Shown here piece by piece: positions 15,467-24,188 of a stretch of DNA of 64,000 nucleotides. A model generated the notes under the pieces. It did no database searches, was not told the DNA's origin, and saw only the letters and a program-made list of their open reading frames with translations. The position numbers were made by a program, and so were the translations under genes. The stretch spans positions 62,001 to 126,000 of the forward strand of contig JAKRSD010000020.1 of assembly GCA_022402535.1 (NCBI GenBank). Reading direction: 5' to 3'. This stretch comes from Flavobacteriales bacterium. Lineage in GTDB: Bacteria; Bacteroidota; Bacteroidia; CAIKAF01. Each line of letters begins with the position of its first letter. The stretch's first letter is position 1.

Positions 15467-17821
15467 ATGATTAAAAAAATTGACATAGAGGCCTTCGGAC
15501 TTTATAAAAACTATAAATGGGACACCGAAATTGGGAAAAACGAGACCTTTAGACGAGTAAATATCATTTATGGACGTAACTATTCGGGTAAAACAACTTT
15601 GTCAAGAATATTAAAAAGTGTTGAAGACAAACATATTAACCCAAAGTACAGTAACGGTAAGTTTCAAATTACTTTTGACAACAACCATATCGTCAATGAA
15701 AACAATCTAGAAACAGAACTCCAAGACTATAAAATCCGAGTTTACAATTCAGATTTTGTAAAAGAGAATTTAAGTTGGCTACATAATGATGACGGAACAA
15801 TAAACCCATTTACAATTCTTGGAGCTAAAAATGTTGAACTTGACAAGAAAATAAAAGAAATTGAACAAAAACTCGGTTCAATTGAAAGTGAAAAAGGACT
15901 TTTATATAATCACTCAATCGTTGAAAAAGAATTTATTGAAGCTATAAAGGCGTATGAAAAATCTGTTAATGATTTAGACGATAAGCTAAGAGATAAAGCC
16001 AAAGAAATAAAGAATAATACTGCACTTTATTCACTTCCTACTTATCAAATCAATACAATAAAAACCGACATTCCGAAAGCAATAAAACAAGGACAATTAA
16101 CGGCAGAACAAATTATCAACAACCAAAAACTTTTAAAAGAAGACCAAAAGTCTGAAATTTTAAGATTAAAAGAAGCCAAACCGGGGTTTGAAACTTTCTA
16201 CATAAAAACCCAAGAGTTACTCCAAAAGAAAATCAAGCCAAGTCAACCAATAACAGATTTGGTAAATGACAGTCTTTTACAAGAGTGGGTGCGACAAGGT
16301 ATTGATAAACATAAAGACAAAAGAGAAACCTGCGGCTTTTGTGGTAATCTCATCAATAAAGACCTTTGGGAAAAACTCGATGCGCATTTTAGTAAAGAAT
16401 CGGAAGAACTAAGAAGAGAAATAAAGTCAAAAATTGACAATTTAGAACAAGCAAAAAATAACCTTGATAACTTTATCAATTTAACCAAAGAGCAGTTTTA
16501 CTCTAATCTTCATTCTGACTTTGATGCTGTATTTAAAAAATGGTCTGCGACCACAAAAACTTATTCTTCTAGCATCGAGTCATTGACAAAAGCATTAAAT
16601 GAAAGAGAGAAGGATATTTTCAAAGAGCGCGAATTAGATAAAATCGCAGATGTTTCAGAAACAATCCTTGATACAATCAAAGAGTTCAATGCACTAATTG
16701 ACCTGCACAATAAAAAATCTGAAACACTAGAGATAGACCAAAAAACCGCAAGACAAGAATTACGTCTTTCTGATGTTGCAAGTTTTATAGGCAAAATCAA
16801 TTACGAAGACGCTTTGGACACTATTCAAAAATTAGAAAGCGTTCAAAAGACAAAAAAGGGAGATTTAGATAAGTTGGCTACCCAAATCAACGAATTTGAC
16901 GAAGAAAAAAGAACTCTAGAAGCCCAGTCGAAAGATGAAAGCAAAGGTGCTGAATTAGTAAATCAACATCTAACTCATTTCTTTGGACACAATGAACTTA
17001 AGCTTATAGCAGAAGGCAATGCCCCTAATATTCTATTTAAAATAGTTCGAAATGACGAATATGCTTCAAATTTGAGTGAAGGTGAATGTAGTTTAATTTC
17101 CTTTTGTTATTTCATCGCTAAAATGGAAGACGAATTAAAGGACGAATTGAATAGCAGCAAACTTATCATATATATTGATGACCCTATTTCAAGTTTAGAC
17201 AGTAATCACATTTTCTTTATGTTCAGCCTAATAGAGAGTGTTATTGCCAAACCCAAAAAATATTGTCAGTTGTTTATTTCAACTCACAACTTGGACTTTT
17301 TGAAATATCTCAAACAATTAACTTTTCCCAAGACAAAAGAAGTTTCAGGTGGAAAGGATAAAAAACACTTTTTGGTCGAGAGAAATAAAAAAAACAGAAC
17401 AACTTTAAAATTAGCACCTGAGTATTTAAGAGAATATATTACAGAGTTTAACTATCTGTTTTATCAAATATACAGTTGCTCAAAATCAGACGCAGAGACA
17501 ATAGAGGATAACTATCAATACAACTTCGGAAATAATATGCGAAAATTTCTTGAAGCGTATTTGTTTTACAAATATCCTACAGGCAAACTTTCTTTTGAGC
17601 AAAGAGTCAAGAAATTCTTTGCTAATGATGATGTTTCTTATAACCTAGTCAGTAGAATTATAAACGAATATTCGCATTTGGGAGAACATTTTGACAGGGG
17701 TTTAGAGCCTATCGATGTTGACGCAATGAGAAAAATATCCGAAGCAGTAATGAAGAAAATTGAGATAATAGATAAACCACAGTTTGAAGCATTATTAGAA
17801 AGTGTAGAAAATGAAGCTTGA
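15467..17821 (+). CDS. AAA_13-type ATPase, RloC-like anticodon nuclease candidate
   Basis: A 784-aa ABC-type ATPase interrupted by a long coiled coil. Walker A is GRNYSGKT (36-43), the signature NLSEGECSLISF and Walker B IIYIDDPISSLD are near 535-570. A zinc-hook-like CGFC sits at 289-292 in the coiled-coil region. The C-terminus carries R692-KFL-E696 and, 41 residues later, His737 in INEYSHLGEH, which matches the R..E..H arrangement described for the PrrC/RloC anticodon-nuclease domain. RloC cuts tRNA at the wobble position and is usually linked to type I restriction genes, but no hsd genes are visible here. The gene is clearly more AT-rich than its neighbours, suggesting transfer. A plain AAA_13 ATPase without nuclease activity is the alternative. 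Confidence 0.62.
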   Translation: MIKKIDIEAFGLYKNYKWDTEIGKNETFRRVNIIYGRNYSGKTTLSRILKSVEDKHINPKYSNGKFQITFDNNHIVNENNLETELQDYKIRVYNSDFVKENLSWLHNDDGTINPFTILGAKNVELDKKIKEIEQKLGSIESEKGLLYNHSIVEKEFIEAIKAYEKSVNDLDDKLRDKAKEIKNNTALYSLPTYQINTIKTDIPKAIKQGQLTAEQIINNQKLLKEDQKSEILRLKEAKPGFETFYIKTQELLQKKIKPSQPITDLVNDSLLQEWVRQGIDKHKDKRETCGFCGNLINKDLWEKLDAHFSKESEELRREIKSKIDNLEQAKNNLDNFINLTKEQFYSNLHSDFDAVFKKWSATTKTYSSSIESLTKALNEREKDIFKERELDKIADVSETILDTIKEFNALIDLHNKKSETLEIDQKTARQELRLSDVASFIGKINYEDALDTIQKLESVQKTKKGDLDKLATQINEFDEEKRTLEAQSKDESKGAELVNQHLTHFFGHNELKLIAEGNAPNILFKIVRNDEYASNLSEGECSLISFCYFIAKMEDELKDELNSSKLIIYIDDPISSLDSNHIFFMFSLIESVIAKPKKYCQLFISTHNLDFLKYLKQLTFPKTKEVSGGKDKKHFLVERNKKNRTTLKLAPEYLREYITEFNYLFYQIYSCSKSDAETIEDNYQYNFGNNMRKFLEAYLFYKYPTGKLSFEQRVKKFFANDDVSYNLVSRIINEYSHLGEHFDRGLEPIDVDAMRKISEAVMKKIEIIDKPQFEALLESVENEA

Positions 17822-18234
17822 CGGCGAAATAACAAGAATACCAGCCACCAACAGGCGTAGCTGTTGCACAACCCTCCCAAAATGAAAAAATTAGCTGACT
17901 TTTTAGAAAAAATGGCTTATATGCCGACGCTAAGGATCGGCACACTTCGTGCAAGCGTTTTAAGGGCTTTTGAAGATCAAAACCCCTTTTTAACATCCCA
18001 AAATGAGGGGCGCATTTCGCTCCAAAATCCGTTTAATAAGGTCTGTTATATTTTTAAAAAAGGAAGCCACATAATTTTGATTTCCTAGCCGCCGAAGAAT
18101 TTTAGTCTTCAAAATCTTTTTTTACCTGTTTCGCATATCTTATTTTTCCCTAATTTAGGGAACCAAACGAACTTCTGCGAAATATGCTGACTTGTTGAAT
18201 TCTTTAAATCATCTCCCAAAATAACACCTACAAT
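17822..18234. other. Gap before the FtsZ-like gene
   Basis: 413 bp without a gene I can support. A small open frame from about 17882 to 18088 (beginning MKKLADFLEK) has no recognisable features and may be a remnant. The right arm of the inverted repeat (17844-17852) and a nested inverted repeat (18129-18182) lie here. Confidence 0.5.
18129..18182. promoter_or_regulatory. Nested inverted repeat upstream of the FtsZ-like gene
   Basis: Outer arms TTTCGCA (18129-18135) and TGCGAAA (18176-18182) enclose a perfect inner palindrome TTCCCTAA-T-TTAGGGAA (18146-18162). It ends about 50 bp before the start codon, so it could be an operator or a structured leader. Purely a sequence observation. Confidence 0.4.
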
Positions 18235-18894
18235 ATGAACATAACAAGACGTGAAACCCTAAAACACTTATCCCTGTTGGGCACCTTGGCCTTTTTGCCC
18301 CAATCGGCTTTCGCCTTTTTGGAGGGAGATTTACCCCTGCATGTTATCGGCATCGGCGGGGCGGGTTCCAATATGGTGGAACAACTGCACCAACAAGGAA
18401 TTGCAGGAAAATTCACCTGCATTTCGGAACCGGCAAGACCGCACCTGCCCCGGGATATCCGATTTATCGAATTTGTGCCGCCCGGCGAACCCGTGTACCA
18501 CAAAGGAGAACTGATGTATAGAACCTCCAACTGGGAAGCGGAACTACAAATTCCTGAATCCGTACGGCAACTGTTTCATCCCCATGAAAAATACGTGCTG
18601 CTTGCCGGACTGGGCGGGTACACGGGCACCAAAATGACCGTGGCCTTGTCCTTACTGCTGAAAGAGCAAAATATCCCTGCCATTACGGTCTGTTCGCTGC
18701 CGTTTCAGTTTGAAGGAGAACAACGAGCCTCACGCGCGCAGGAAGCCGTCAATGAGTTGAAACACTTGTCTTCTTTTCATTACTATCCGCTCGAAAACAT
18801 CCGTGAAAGGTACGGAAACCTAACTATAGAAGAAGCCTTTACCAAAGCGAATGATCAGGCGTTTGAATTGTTCCATGCGGCATCCGGAGCATAA
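18235..18894 (+). CDS. FtsZ/tubulin-like GTPase-domain protein with twin-arginine signal peptide
   Basis: A 219-aa protein that I read as a short, divergent member of the FtsZ/tubulin superfamily behind a Tat-type signal. Residues 4-10 are TRRETLK, followed by a hydrophobic stretch and a likely cleavage after SAFA (about 27). Then come VIGIGGAGSNMV (37-48), like the FtsZ nucleotide loop, AGLGGYTGTKM (124-134), which replaces the tubulin signature GGGTGTG, and SLPFQFEGEQR (154-164), like FtsZ KPFNFEGKKR. There is no second (C-terminal) tubulin domain and no tail for FtsA binding. The two signature changes (Gly to Tyr, Gly to Lys) could weaken GTP hydrolysis. Export of such a domain is unexpected; a lipid-anchored or cytosolic role cannot be excluded. 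Fic follows 67 bp downstream. Confidence 0.7.
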   Translation: MNITRRETLKHLSLLGTLAFLPQSAFAFLEGDLPLHVIGIGGAGSNMVEQLHQQGIAGKFTCISEPARPHLPRDIRFIEFVPPGEPVYHKGELMYRTSNWEAELQIPESVRQLFHPHEKYVLLAGLGGYTGTKMTVALSLLLKEQNIPAITVCSLPFQFEGEQRASRAQEAVNELKHLSSFHYYPLENIRERYGNLTIEEAFTKANDQAFELFHAASGA

Positions 18895-18961
18895 CAAAGG
18901 GTTACATTCTCTTTCGTATCTTAGCGTGTATTTTGCAGAATAGCTGCCACAATTCATCCTC

Positions 18962-19510
18962 ATGAAAAATATTGATAAAGAAAGTCTGGATAAAGCCTTC
19001 CGCTTATTTGAAAGTGGTGAGATTAACTCCGTTGAAATCGGCACCACTAAAGGGTTACAACAGATTCATCACTATCTATTTTCGGGCCTGTATGATTTTG
19101 CAGGCAAACTGCGCGAAAAAAATATTTCAAAAGGAGGTTTCCGTTTTGCCAATGCCCTGTATCTGAAAGAAATTTTGGAGAAAATAGATCAGATGCCTGA
19201 AAATACCTTTGAAGAAATCATAGCCAAATATGTGGAAATGAATATCGCCCATCCTTTAATGGAGGGTAACGGCAGAACCATGCGTATTTGGCTGGACCTG
19301 CTGTTGAAAGCTAAACTTCAAAAAGTGGTAAACTGGCAATTTGTAGATAAAACCCTTTATCTACAAGCCATGGAACGCAGTCCTGTGAACGACTTAGAAT
19401 TGAAAACGCTTCTCGGTGCAAACCTTACCGAAGACATCAACAACCGGGAAATTATTTTTAAAGGCATAGAACAATCTTACTATTACGAGGGATACGAAAT
19501 AGAAGATTAA
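18962..19510 (+). CDS. Class III Fic family AMP-transferase (NmFic-like)
   Basis: A 182-aa single-domain Fic protein. The active-site motif is HPLMEGNGR (97-105), a form of HPFxxGNGR with the catalytic His97. A C-terminal SYYYEG (172-177) matches the (S/T)xxxE(G/N) inhibitory helix motif, placing it in the class III group exemplified by Neisseria Fic, where Glu blocks ATP binding until the protein is relieved by monomerisation. The flap region [16 protein letters not shown] is also present. It has no separate antitoxin gene, consistent with class III. NmFic modifies DNA gyrase; the target here is unknown. Confidence 0.88.
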   Translation: MKNIDKESLDKAFRLFESGEINSVEIGTTKGLQQIHHYLFSGLYDFAGKLREKNISKGGFRFANALYLKEILEKIDQMPENTFEEIIAKYVEMNIAHPLMEGNGRTMRIWLDLLLKAKLQKVVNWQFVDKTLYLQAMERSPVNDLELKTLLGANLTEDINNREIIFKGIEQSYYYEGYEIED

Positions 19511-19866
19511 TAAGGGTGTAACACCACCTTTTATATTTTCATCTGAATGAATGTCTTTCTTCTGATTGCATCTATTTTCTTTTTATCAGCATAAAGTAAA
19601 AGTTTCAGACGTGCTCCGTTTCACTCCGCCTGACTTTTGGTTCTTTTGTTAAGGTTAATAAGCAAAATCCATCATCAGCACATTATAAGGCAATAGTTCT
19701 TATCCCGATGGCAATCGGGAAAGAGGCAGGAGTGTCATCAGCACATAAGCACATCAATTCATCAGCACATTTTTCTTGGCTCTTGGTTCATGGCTCTTGA
19801 TTCTAAACTCTTCCTTTTCCCAGCAAAAAATTCCCGTTCTTTGCCGGAAATTTCAGAAATAAAGAC
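19511..19866. repeat. Gap with decayed short repeats (family 1 related)
   Basis: 356 bp without a gene. It contains CATCAGCACAT-type repeats (about 19668, 19735-19770), a GGCAATAGTTCT block shared with 14310, and TGGCTCTTGGTTCATGGCTC near 19776 resembling 14590-14650. These blocks tie it to the repeat family at 14.3 kb. Confidence 0.6.
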
Positions 19867-21813
19867 ATGGTTTCAGTATCGGGAGTGGCAATCGGTTTCA
19901 GTGGCGATTACCTGTTTGAGGATGTAACGTTTATGGTGGGTCCCAATGATAAAATAGGACTTGCCGGGCGCAACGGGGCAGGAAAATCGACCCTGATGAA
20001 GGTAATGAGCGGGCGGCGCAAACCCGACCTGGGCAGTATCGCCATTCCCAACGCCGTTACGGTGGGTTATCTGGCGCAGGACCTGAATCCCAACTCGGCG
20101 CTCACCGTGCTCGAAGAAGCCAAAACGGCTTTCGCTTCGCTCAACAAAATGATGGAAGAATCGGAACGCCTGAAAGAAGAACTGAATACCCGCACCGACT
20201 ACGAAACCGACTCCTACATGGATCTGGCCATGCGCATGGCCGATATTGAAACCCAATTCGGCATGATGGGCGGCTACGAATCGGACGAAAAAACGATCAA
20301 AATTCTGAAAGGTTTGGGCTTTACCGATGCTGACATGAACCGTAAACTTTCGGAATTCAGCGGAGGATGGCAAATGCGGGTGGAACTGGCCAAACTGCTG
20401 CTTACCGAACCCGATCTGGTGCTGCTCGATGAGCCTACCAACCACTTAGATATTGAATCGATCGTGTGGTTGGAAAAATTCCTGGCCGAATATCCCAAAG
20501 CCGTGATGCTGGTGAGCCACGATAAGGCCTTTCTGGATAAGGTTACCAACCGCACCATAGAAATCACCAACGGCACCATTCAGGATTATAAAGCGAACTA
20601 CTCCAAATACCTGGAACTGCGTGCCGAGCGCAGAGCGCAACTTACCTCTGCGGCCAAAAACCAGGAAAAACAGATTGCCCAGATGGAGCGGAATATTGAC
20701 CGTTTCCGGGCAAAAGCATCCAAAGCGTCAATGGCGCAGTCGCTGATAAAAAAGCTGGATAAAATCGAGCGTATTGAGGTGGACGATGAAGACACGGCGG
20801 CGATGCGTTTCCGATTTCCCGAAGCAGCCCATTCGGGCAAAGTGGTGATTACGGCAAACCATGTATCGAAAAGTTATGGCGACAAACAGGTAATTCCGGA
20901 CCTTACGTTCACCGTGGACCGGGGCGACCGCATTGCATTCGTGGGCCGGAACGGAATGGGAAAAACCACCCTGGCCAAAATGATTGCCGGCGATATTGAC
21001 TACAACGGAAAAATAGAATTCGGACATAATGTGCTCATGGGCTATTTTGCCCAGCATCAGGCCAAAGAACTGGAAGGCAACAACACGGTGCTGGAAGAAA
21101 TGGAAAATGCCACTTCGCACAGTGAGCTGTTTAAGCAGGTGCGCAGTCTGTTGGGTGCATTTCTCTTCAGCGGCGATGATGTGTACAAAAAAGTGAAAGT
21201 ACTCTCGGGCGGAGAACGCGGGCGGCTGGCGCTGGCCAAACTGCTTACTGAACCCCTGAATTTTCTGCTGATGGACGAACCCACGAATCACTTGGATTTG
21301 CGCTCCAAAGAGGTGTTGAAACAGGCACTGAATGATTTTAAAGGAACGTTGATCATTGTATCGCACGATCGTGATTTTTTGCGCGGACTCACCAATAAAG
21401 TATTTGAATTTACGCCTGACGGAATTAAAGAACATATCGGCGGAGTGGATGAATTTTTAGCGCGAAAAGAAGCGGCCGATTTCAGGGCCATTGAAAGCGA
21501 AAAAACCAAACGGGCGGAGCAGAAAGAGATTTTTGCCAATCAGCTAAAAAACGAAAATACAACCACCGCTCAGCCCGTGGATTTTCAAAAGAAAAAAGAG
21601 GATGATAAAGAAAACAAACGACTGAAAAATGCGATTGCCAAAGCGGAGGAAAATATAACAAAACTGGAAGCCAAACTGGCCGAAATGGATGACAAACTGC
21701 AAAATCCGGAGACCTACAAACAACTGATGAACGATGCCGCGTTTTTTGAAGAATATAACAAAGTCAAAGCAGACTTAGACAGAGAAGTGGAAGCGTGGGA
21801 GAAGTTAATTTGA
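19867..21813 (+). CDS. ABC-F family ATP-binding cassette protein
   Basis: A 648-aa soluble protein with two ABC ATPase domains and no membrane segments, so an ABC-F translation factor rather than a transporter. Walker A motifs are GRNGAGKST (34-42) and GRNGMGKTT (360-368). Signatures are EFSGGWQMRVELAKLL and LSGGERGRLALAKLL, with Walker B LVLLDEPTNHLD and FLLMDEPTNHLD. The linker between the two domains is charged, as in the ABC-F P-site tRNA interaction motif, and a C-terminal coiled coil follows residue 560. Relatives include EttA, Uup, YkpA and antibiotic-resistance ABC-Fs; I cannot tell which subfamily. Confidence 0.92.
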   Translation: MVSVSGVAIGFSGDYLFEDVTFMVGPNDKIGLAGRNGAGKSTLMKVMSGRRKPDLGSIAIPNAVTVGYLAQDLNPNSALTVLEEAKTAFASLNKMMEESERLKEELNTRTDYETDSYMDLAMRMADIETQFGMMGGYESDEKTIKILKGLGFTDADMNRKLSEFSGGWQMRVELAKLLLTEPDLVLLDEPTNHLDIESIVWLEKFLAEYPKAVMLVSHDKAFLDKVTNRTIEITNGTIQDYKANYSKYLELRAERRAQLTSAAKNQEKQIAQMERNIDRFRAKASKASMAQSLIKKLDKIERIEVDDEDTAAMRFRFPEAAHSGKVVITANHVSKSYGDKQVIPDLTFTVDRGDRIAFVGRNGMGKTTLAKMIAGDIDYNGKIEFGHNVLMGYFAQHQAKELEGNNTVLEEMENATSHSELFKQVRSLLGAFLFSGDDVYKKVKVLSGGERGRLALAKLLTEPLNFLLMDEPTNHLDLRSKEVLKQALNDFKGTLIIVSHDRDFLRGLTNKVFEFTPDGIKEHIGGVDEFLARKEAADFRAIESEKTKRAEQKEIFANQLKNENTTTAQPVDFQKKKEDDKENKRLKNAIAKAEENITKLEAKLAEMDDKLQNPETYKQLMNDAAFFEEYNKVKADLDREVEAWEKLI

Positions 21814-22077
21814 TGATTTGGTAATTTGATGATTTGGTAATTTATTCCGCTATCGCTCCATGCTCCGCTGCGCTCCGGATAATGTGATGATTTGATGATT
21901 TGATGATGGTGGAATTGATTTGAAAATTTATTCCGCTTCGGTTACTCGCTTTGCTTCGTGCGTTGTATGCCCACGAAAGGGTTCGGGGCTGCGCTACGGA
22001 AAATGAGTCAATTTGAAAATTTACCCCGTCACACTATTTTGTCCTGATACTTGATACTTAATACTTGATACTAAAAA
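21814..22077. repeat. Gap with two inverted copies of repeat family 1
   Basis: Two units in the opposite orientation to those at 14.3 kb: TTTATTCCGC...GCGCTCCGGA (about 21838-21880) and TTTATTCCGCTTCGG...TTCGGGGCTGCGCTACGG (about 21929-22004). Short GATGATTTGATGATTTG runs separate them, and ACTTGATACTTAATACTTGA comes just before ridA. Confidence 0.75.
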
Positions 22078-22455
22078 ATGAAACAAATCATTCAATCTAA
22101 CGGAGGGGCGGCTCCCATAGGCCCATACAGTCGTGCTGTAAAAGCGGGAAATATGATTTTCTTTTCGGGTACCATTGCCCTTACGGAAGACGGGAATATG
22201 GTGCAGGACAGCCTGGAAGCCGAAACCGTGCAGGTGATGGAAAACATTAAAAACCTGCTGGAAGATGCCGGCATTAGTTTTTCGCATGTGGTAAAAACCA
22301 GCATATTTTTGAGCGATATGGCACATTTTGCTCAGGTAAACGAGGTGTATGCCCGTTATTTTACCGGAGATTTTCCCGCACGCGAAACCGTGGCCGTGGC
22401 GGGTTTGCCCAAAGGAGCCCATGTGGAAATTTCGGTGATTGCACTTGCCGGATAA
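22078..22455 (+). CDS. ridA: RidA family enamine/imine deaminase
   Basis: A 125-aa Rid/YjgF/UK114 protein. It begins with the characteristic APIGPYSRAVKAG region, has the mid-protein VMENIKNLLEDAG helix, and the catalytic-type Arg in FPARETVAVAGLPKGA followed by VEISVIAL. RidA hydrolyses reactive 2-aminoacrylate released by PLP enzymes. The archetypal motif reads PARxxV, so this belongs to the main RidA group. It is isolated between a repeat block and a small membrane protein gene. Confidence 0.92.
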   Translation: MKQIIQSNGGAAPIGPYSRAVKAGNMIFFSGTIALTEDGNMVQDSLEAETVQVMENIKNLLEDAGISFSHVVKTSIFLSDMAHFAQVNEVYARYFTGDFPARETVAVAGLPKGAHVEISVIALAG

Positions 22456-22497
22456 AGCATATTAATATCTTAGGGCGCAAATTAAATAGCTACTCGT

Positions 22498-22857
22498 ATG
22501 GAAATTCAATTAAAAGAACCCATCAGAAACATGCATGAAATGATACCCTTGGTGGCACACCTGTTTCCGGGATATCAGATGATGGTTCCGCCATTAAACA
22601 AAAAACGCCTGATGATTTGGAAATCCGAAGAAAAAGCGGCCATTATCCTGGTGCTTAAAAATCAGGGGGCCAGTTTTGTAGTAAAATCAGAACCTAACAT
22701 GAAAAATATGGGCCTGATGATTACCATGATTTTCGGCATATTATGTAGTCCGCTGGGTATAATCATTGCCATGATAATTATCTATGGAATGAACGGGGAC
22801 GGAAGACGCGCCAAAGCTGCGGAAGCTTACGAAATCCTGAAAACCGAATTCGCTTAA
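22498..22857 (+). CDS. Hypothetical small membrane protein, 119 aa
   Basis: No family recognised. The first 75 residues are soluble (MEIQLKEPIRNM start), and residues about 76-100 form one long or two short hydrophobic helices (MGLMITMIFGILCSPLGIII), followed by a charged tail. It converges with the lipase-like gene, with only 2 bp between the stops. Confidence 0.7.
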   Translation: MEIQLKEPIRNMHEMIPLVAHLFPGYQMMVPPLNKKRLMIWKSEEKAAIILVLKNQGASFVVKSEPNMKNMGLMITMIFGILCSPLGIIIAMIIIYGMNGDGRRAKAAEAYEILKTEFA

Positions 22858-22859
22858 AA

Positions 22860-24098
22860 CTAGCGGGATTTTACCAGTTTTCCTTTAAACATTTCTAATA
22901 CCAATAATTTCATAGGGTCGCCTTTGCGGCCCTTTTTGCTGCCTTTACGGAAACTGTCGAACCAATATTTGGTATATACCGAGGCGTAAATGGCACACTG
23001 ACCGTGGTTGAATTTTTTGCCCGAAGAACGCAGTTTCACATTGGGTGCGCCGTTTTCCTTCATCACTTTGTGGGCTACCAGCGAATTTTTATAAAACACC
23101 TGTTCATCTGCTTCGCAATAACACAACATCACCGGTTCGCGGGGTGTCCAGTTATATACATTGTTTTGTTCCAAGGCCTTTTTAAACGGAAACTCCGGAT
23201 CATTTTCGTAAGCATACAGCACTTCCTCCTTAAAGATATCCTTAGGCACTTTGGGCATCGCTTTGTTTACTTTATCCATGCCATTTTTTCCGTCAAACAA
23301 AGGAGCCAAGGTGGTATCGTAAGGAGATTTGAAAATTTCGGAAGGATGCTCAAAAAATTGATAAATGGGATTATATCCAAAGACCAGAAAGGGCAGATAA
23401 CCGGGGTGTGAATATTCCTGATACATAACTTCTCTTTGTGCACCGGTCATATCATACGCTCCGGACATGGGCGAAGAGGCCCACACTTTAATTTCATCGG
23501 CATGGCGTTCCGAGATAAATTTATGGGCCGACATCGCAGCATGGCCACCCTGGGAATATCCGGTCAGAAACACCTTTTCAGCGGGATTGATATTGAGTTT
23601 TTCTTTCAAACTGCGTACGGCTCGAATCATATCAATCGTGCTCTGGGCCTCTGTTTCGGCATGTTGATAGGGATGCATGCCCTCCCCTTTTCCGAGTCCG
23701 AAATAATCGGGCATTAACACCAGATACCCGTCGGCGGCAAACACCATACACAACGACTGTTCGCCTTTCAGGTTAACGGGACGATCCTTTTTCATATCGG
23801 TTCCGTGATGATATACCATCATGGGCACTTCGGATTTTTTATGTCCTCGGGGTATAAAAATTTTGCCGGATGCCTTCACCGGAGTGCCGTTTGGCAATGT
23901 AGATGTGTACACCAGTTCCATAACATCCACCCCATTATTTACGGGCGTGATGAAGCGGGGAATTTTATTTTTTTTCCAGTAAGCAACGACTTCTTCCTTG
24001 CTCATGGATACAACCTGTTCCACAGAAAGAGGCTCTCCACCTGCAAATAAACGGGCAGAAAAAAGAATAAACAGCGCAAAAAATAAAATACGATTCAT
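22860..24098 (-). CDS. Secreted alpha/beta hydrolase, secretory-lipase-like
   Basis: A 412-aa exported serine hydrolase. The signal peptide ends near SARLFAG. The nucleophile elbow is GYSQGGHAA, with the catalytic acid probably in CYCEADEQVFYKNS and the His in GKKFNHGQCAIY. The order and spacing fit the secretory-lipase (LIP) group of alpha/beta hydrolases that act on esters; the substrate is unknown. I use the Met at MNRILFFALF because the earlier Met codons do not start a signal peptide. Confidence 0.85.
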   Translation of the reverse strand: MNRILFFALFILFSARLFAGGEPLSVEQVVSMSKEEVVAYWKKNKIPRFITPVNNGVDVMELVYTSTLPNGTPVKASGKIFIPRGHKKSEVPMMVYHHGTDMKKDRPVNLKGEQSLCMVFAADGYLVLMPDYFGLGKGEGMHPYQHAETEAQSTIDMIRAVRSLKEKLNINPAEKVFLTGYSQGGHAAMSAHKFISERHADEIKVWASSPMSGAYDMTGAQREVMYQEYSHPGYLPFLVFGYNPIYQFFEHPSEIFKSPYDTTLAPLFDGKNGMDKVNKAMPKVPKDIFKEEVLYAYENDPEFPFKKALEQNNVYNWTPREPVMLCYCEADEQVFYKNSLVAHKVMKENGAPNVKLRSSGKKFNHGQCAIYASVYTKYWFDSFRKGSKKGRKGDPMKLLVLEMFKGKLVKSR

Positions 24099-24188
24099 GG
24101 GTGTGTTATGCATGCATACAAAGTTGCGGAAAATAGATTCCCTGCACAAGAGATGCATTCAACATTAACAGACTCTTAGCATTTCAGC

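Noticed and set aside
17882-18088. Small frame starting MKKLADFLEK
   Set aside because: No family, no overlap with neighbours and in a gap likely shaped by insertion; not called as a gene.
19873-21435. Two long minus-strand frames (190 and 235 codons)
   Set aside because: Antisense to the ABC-F gene, composition rich in His/Phe/Gln, no recognisable motif.
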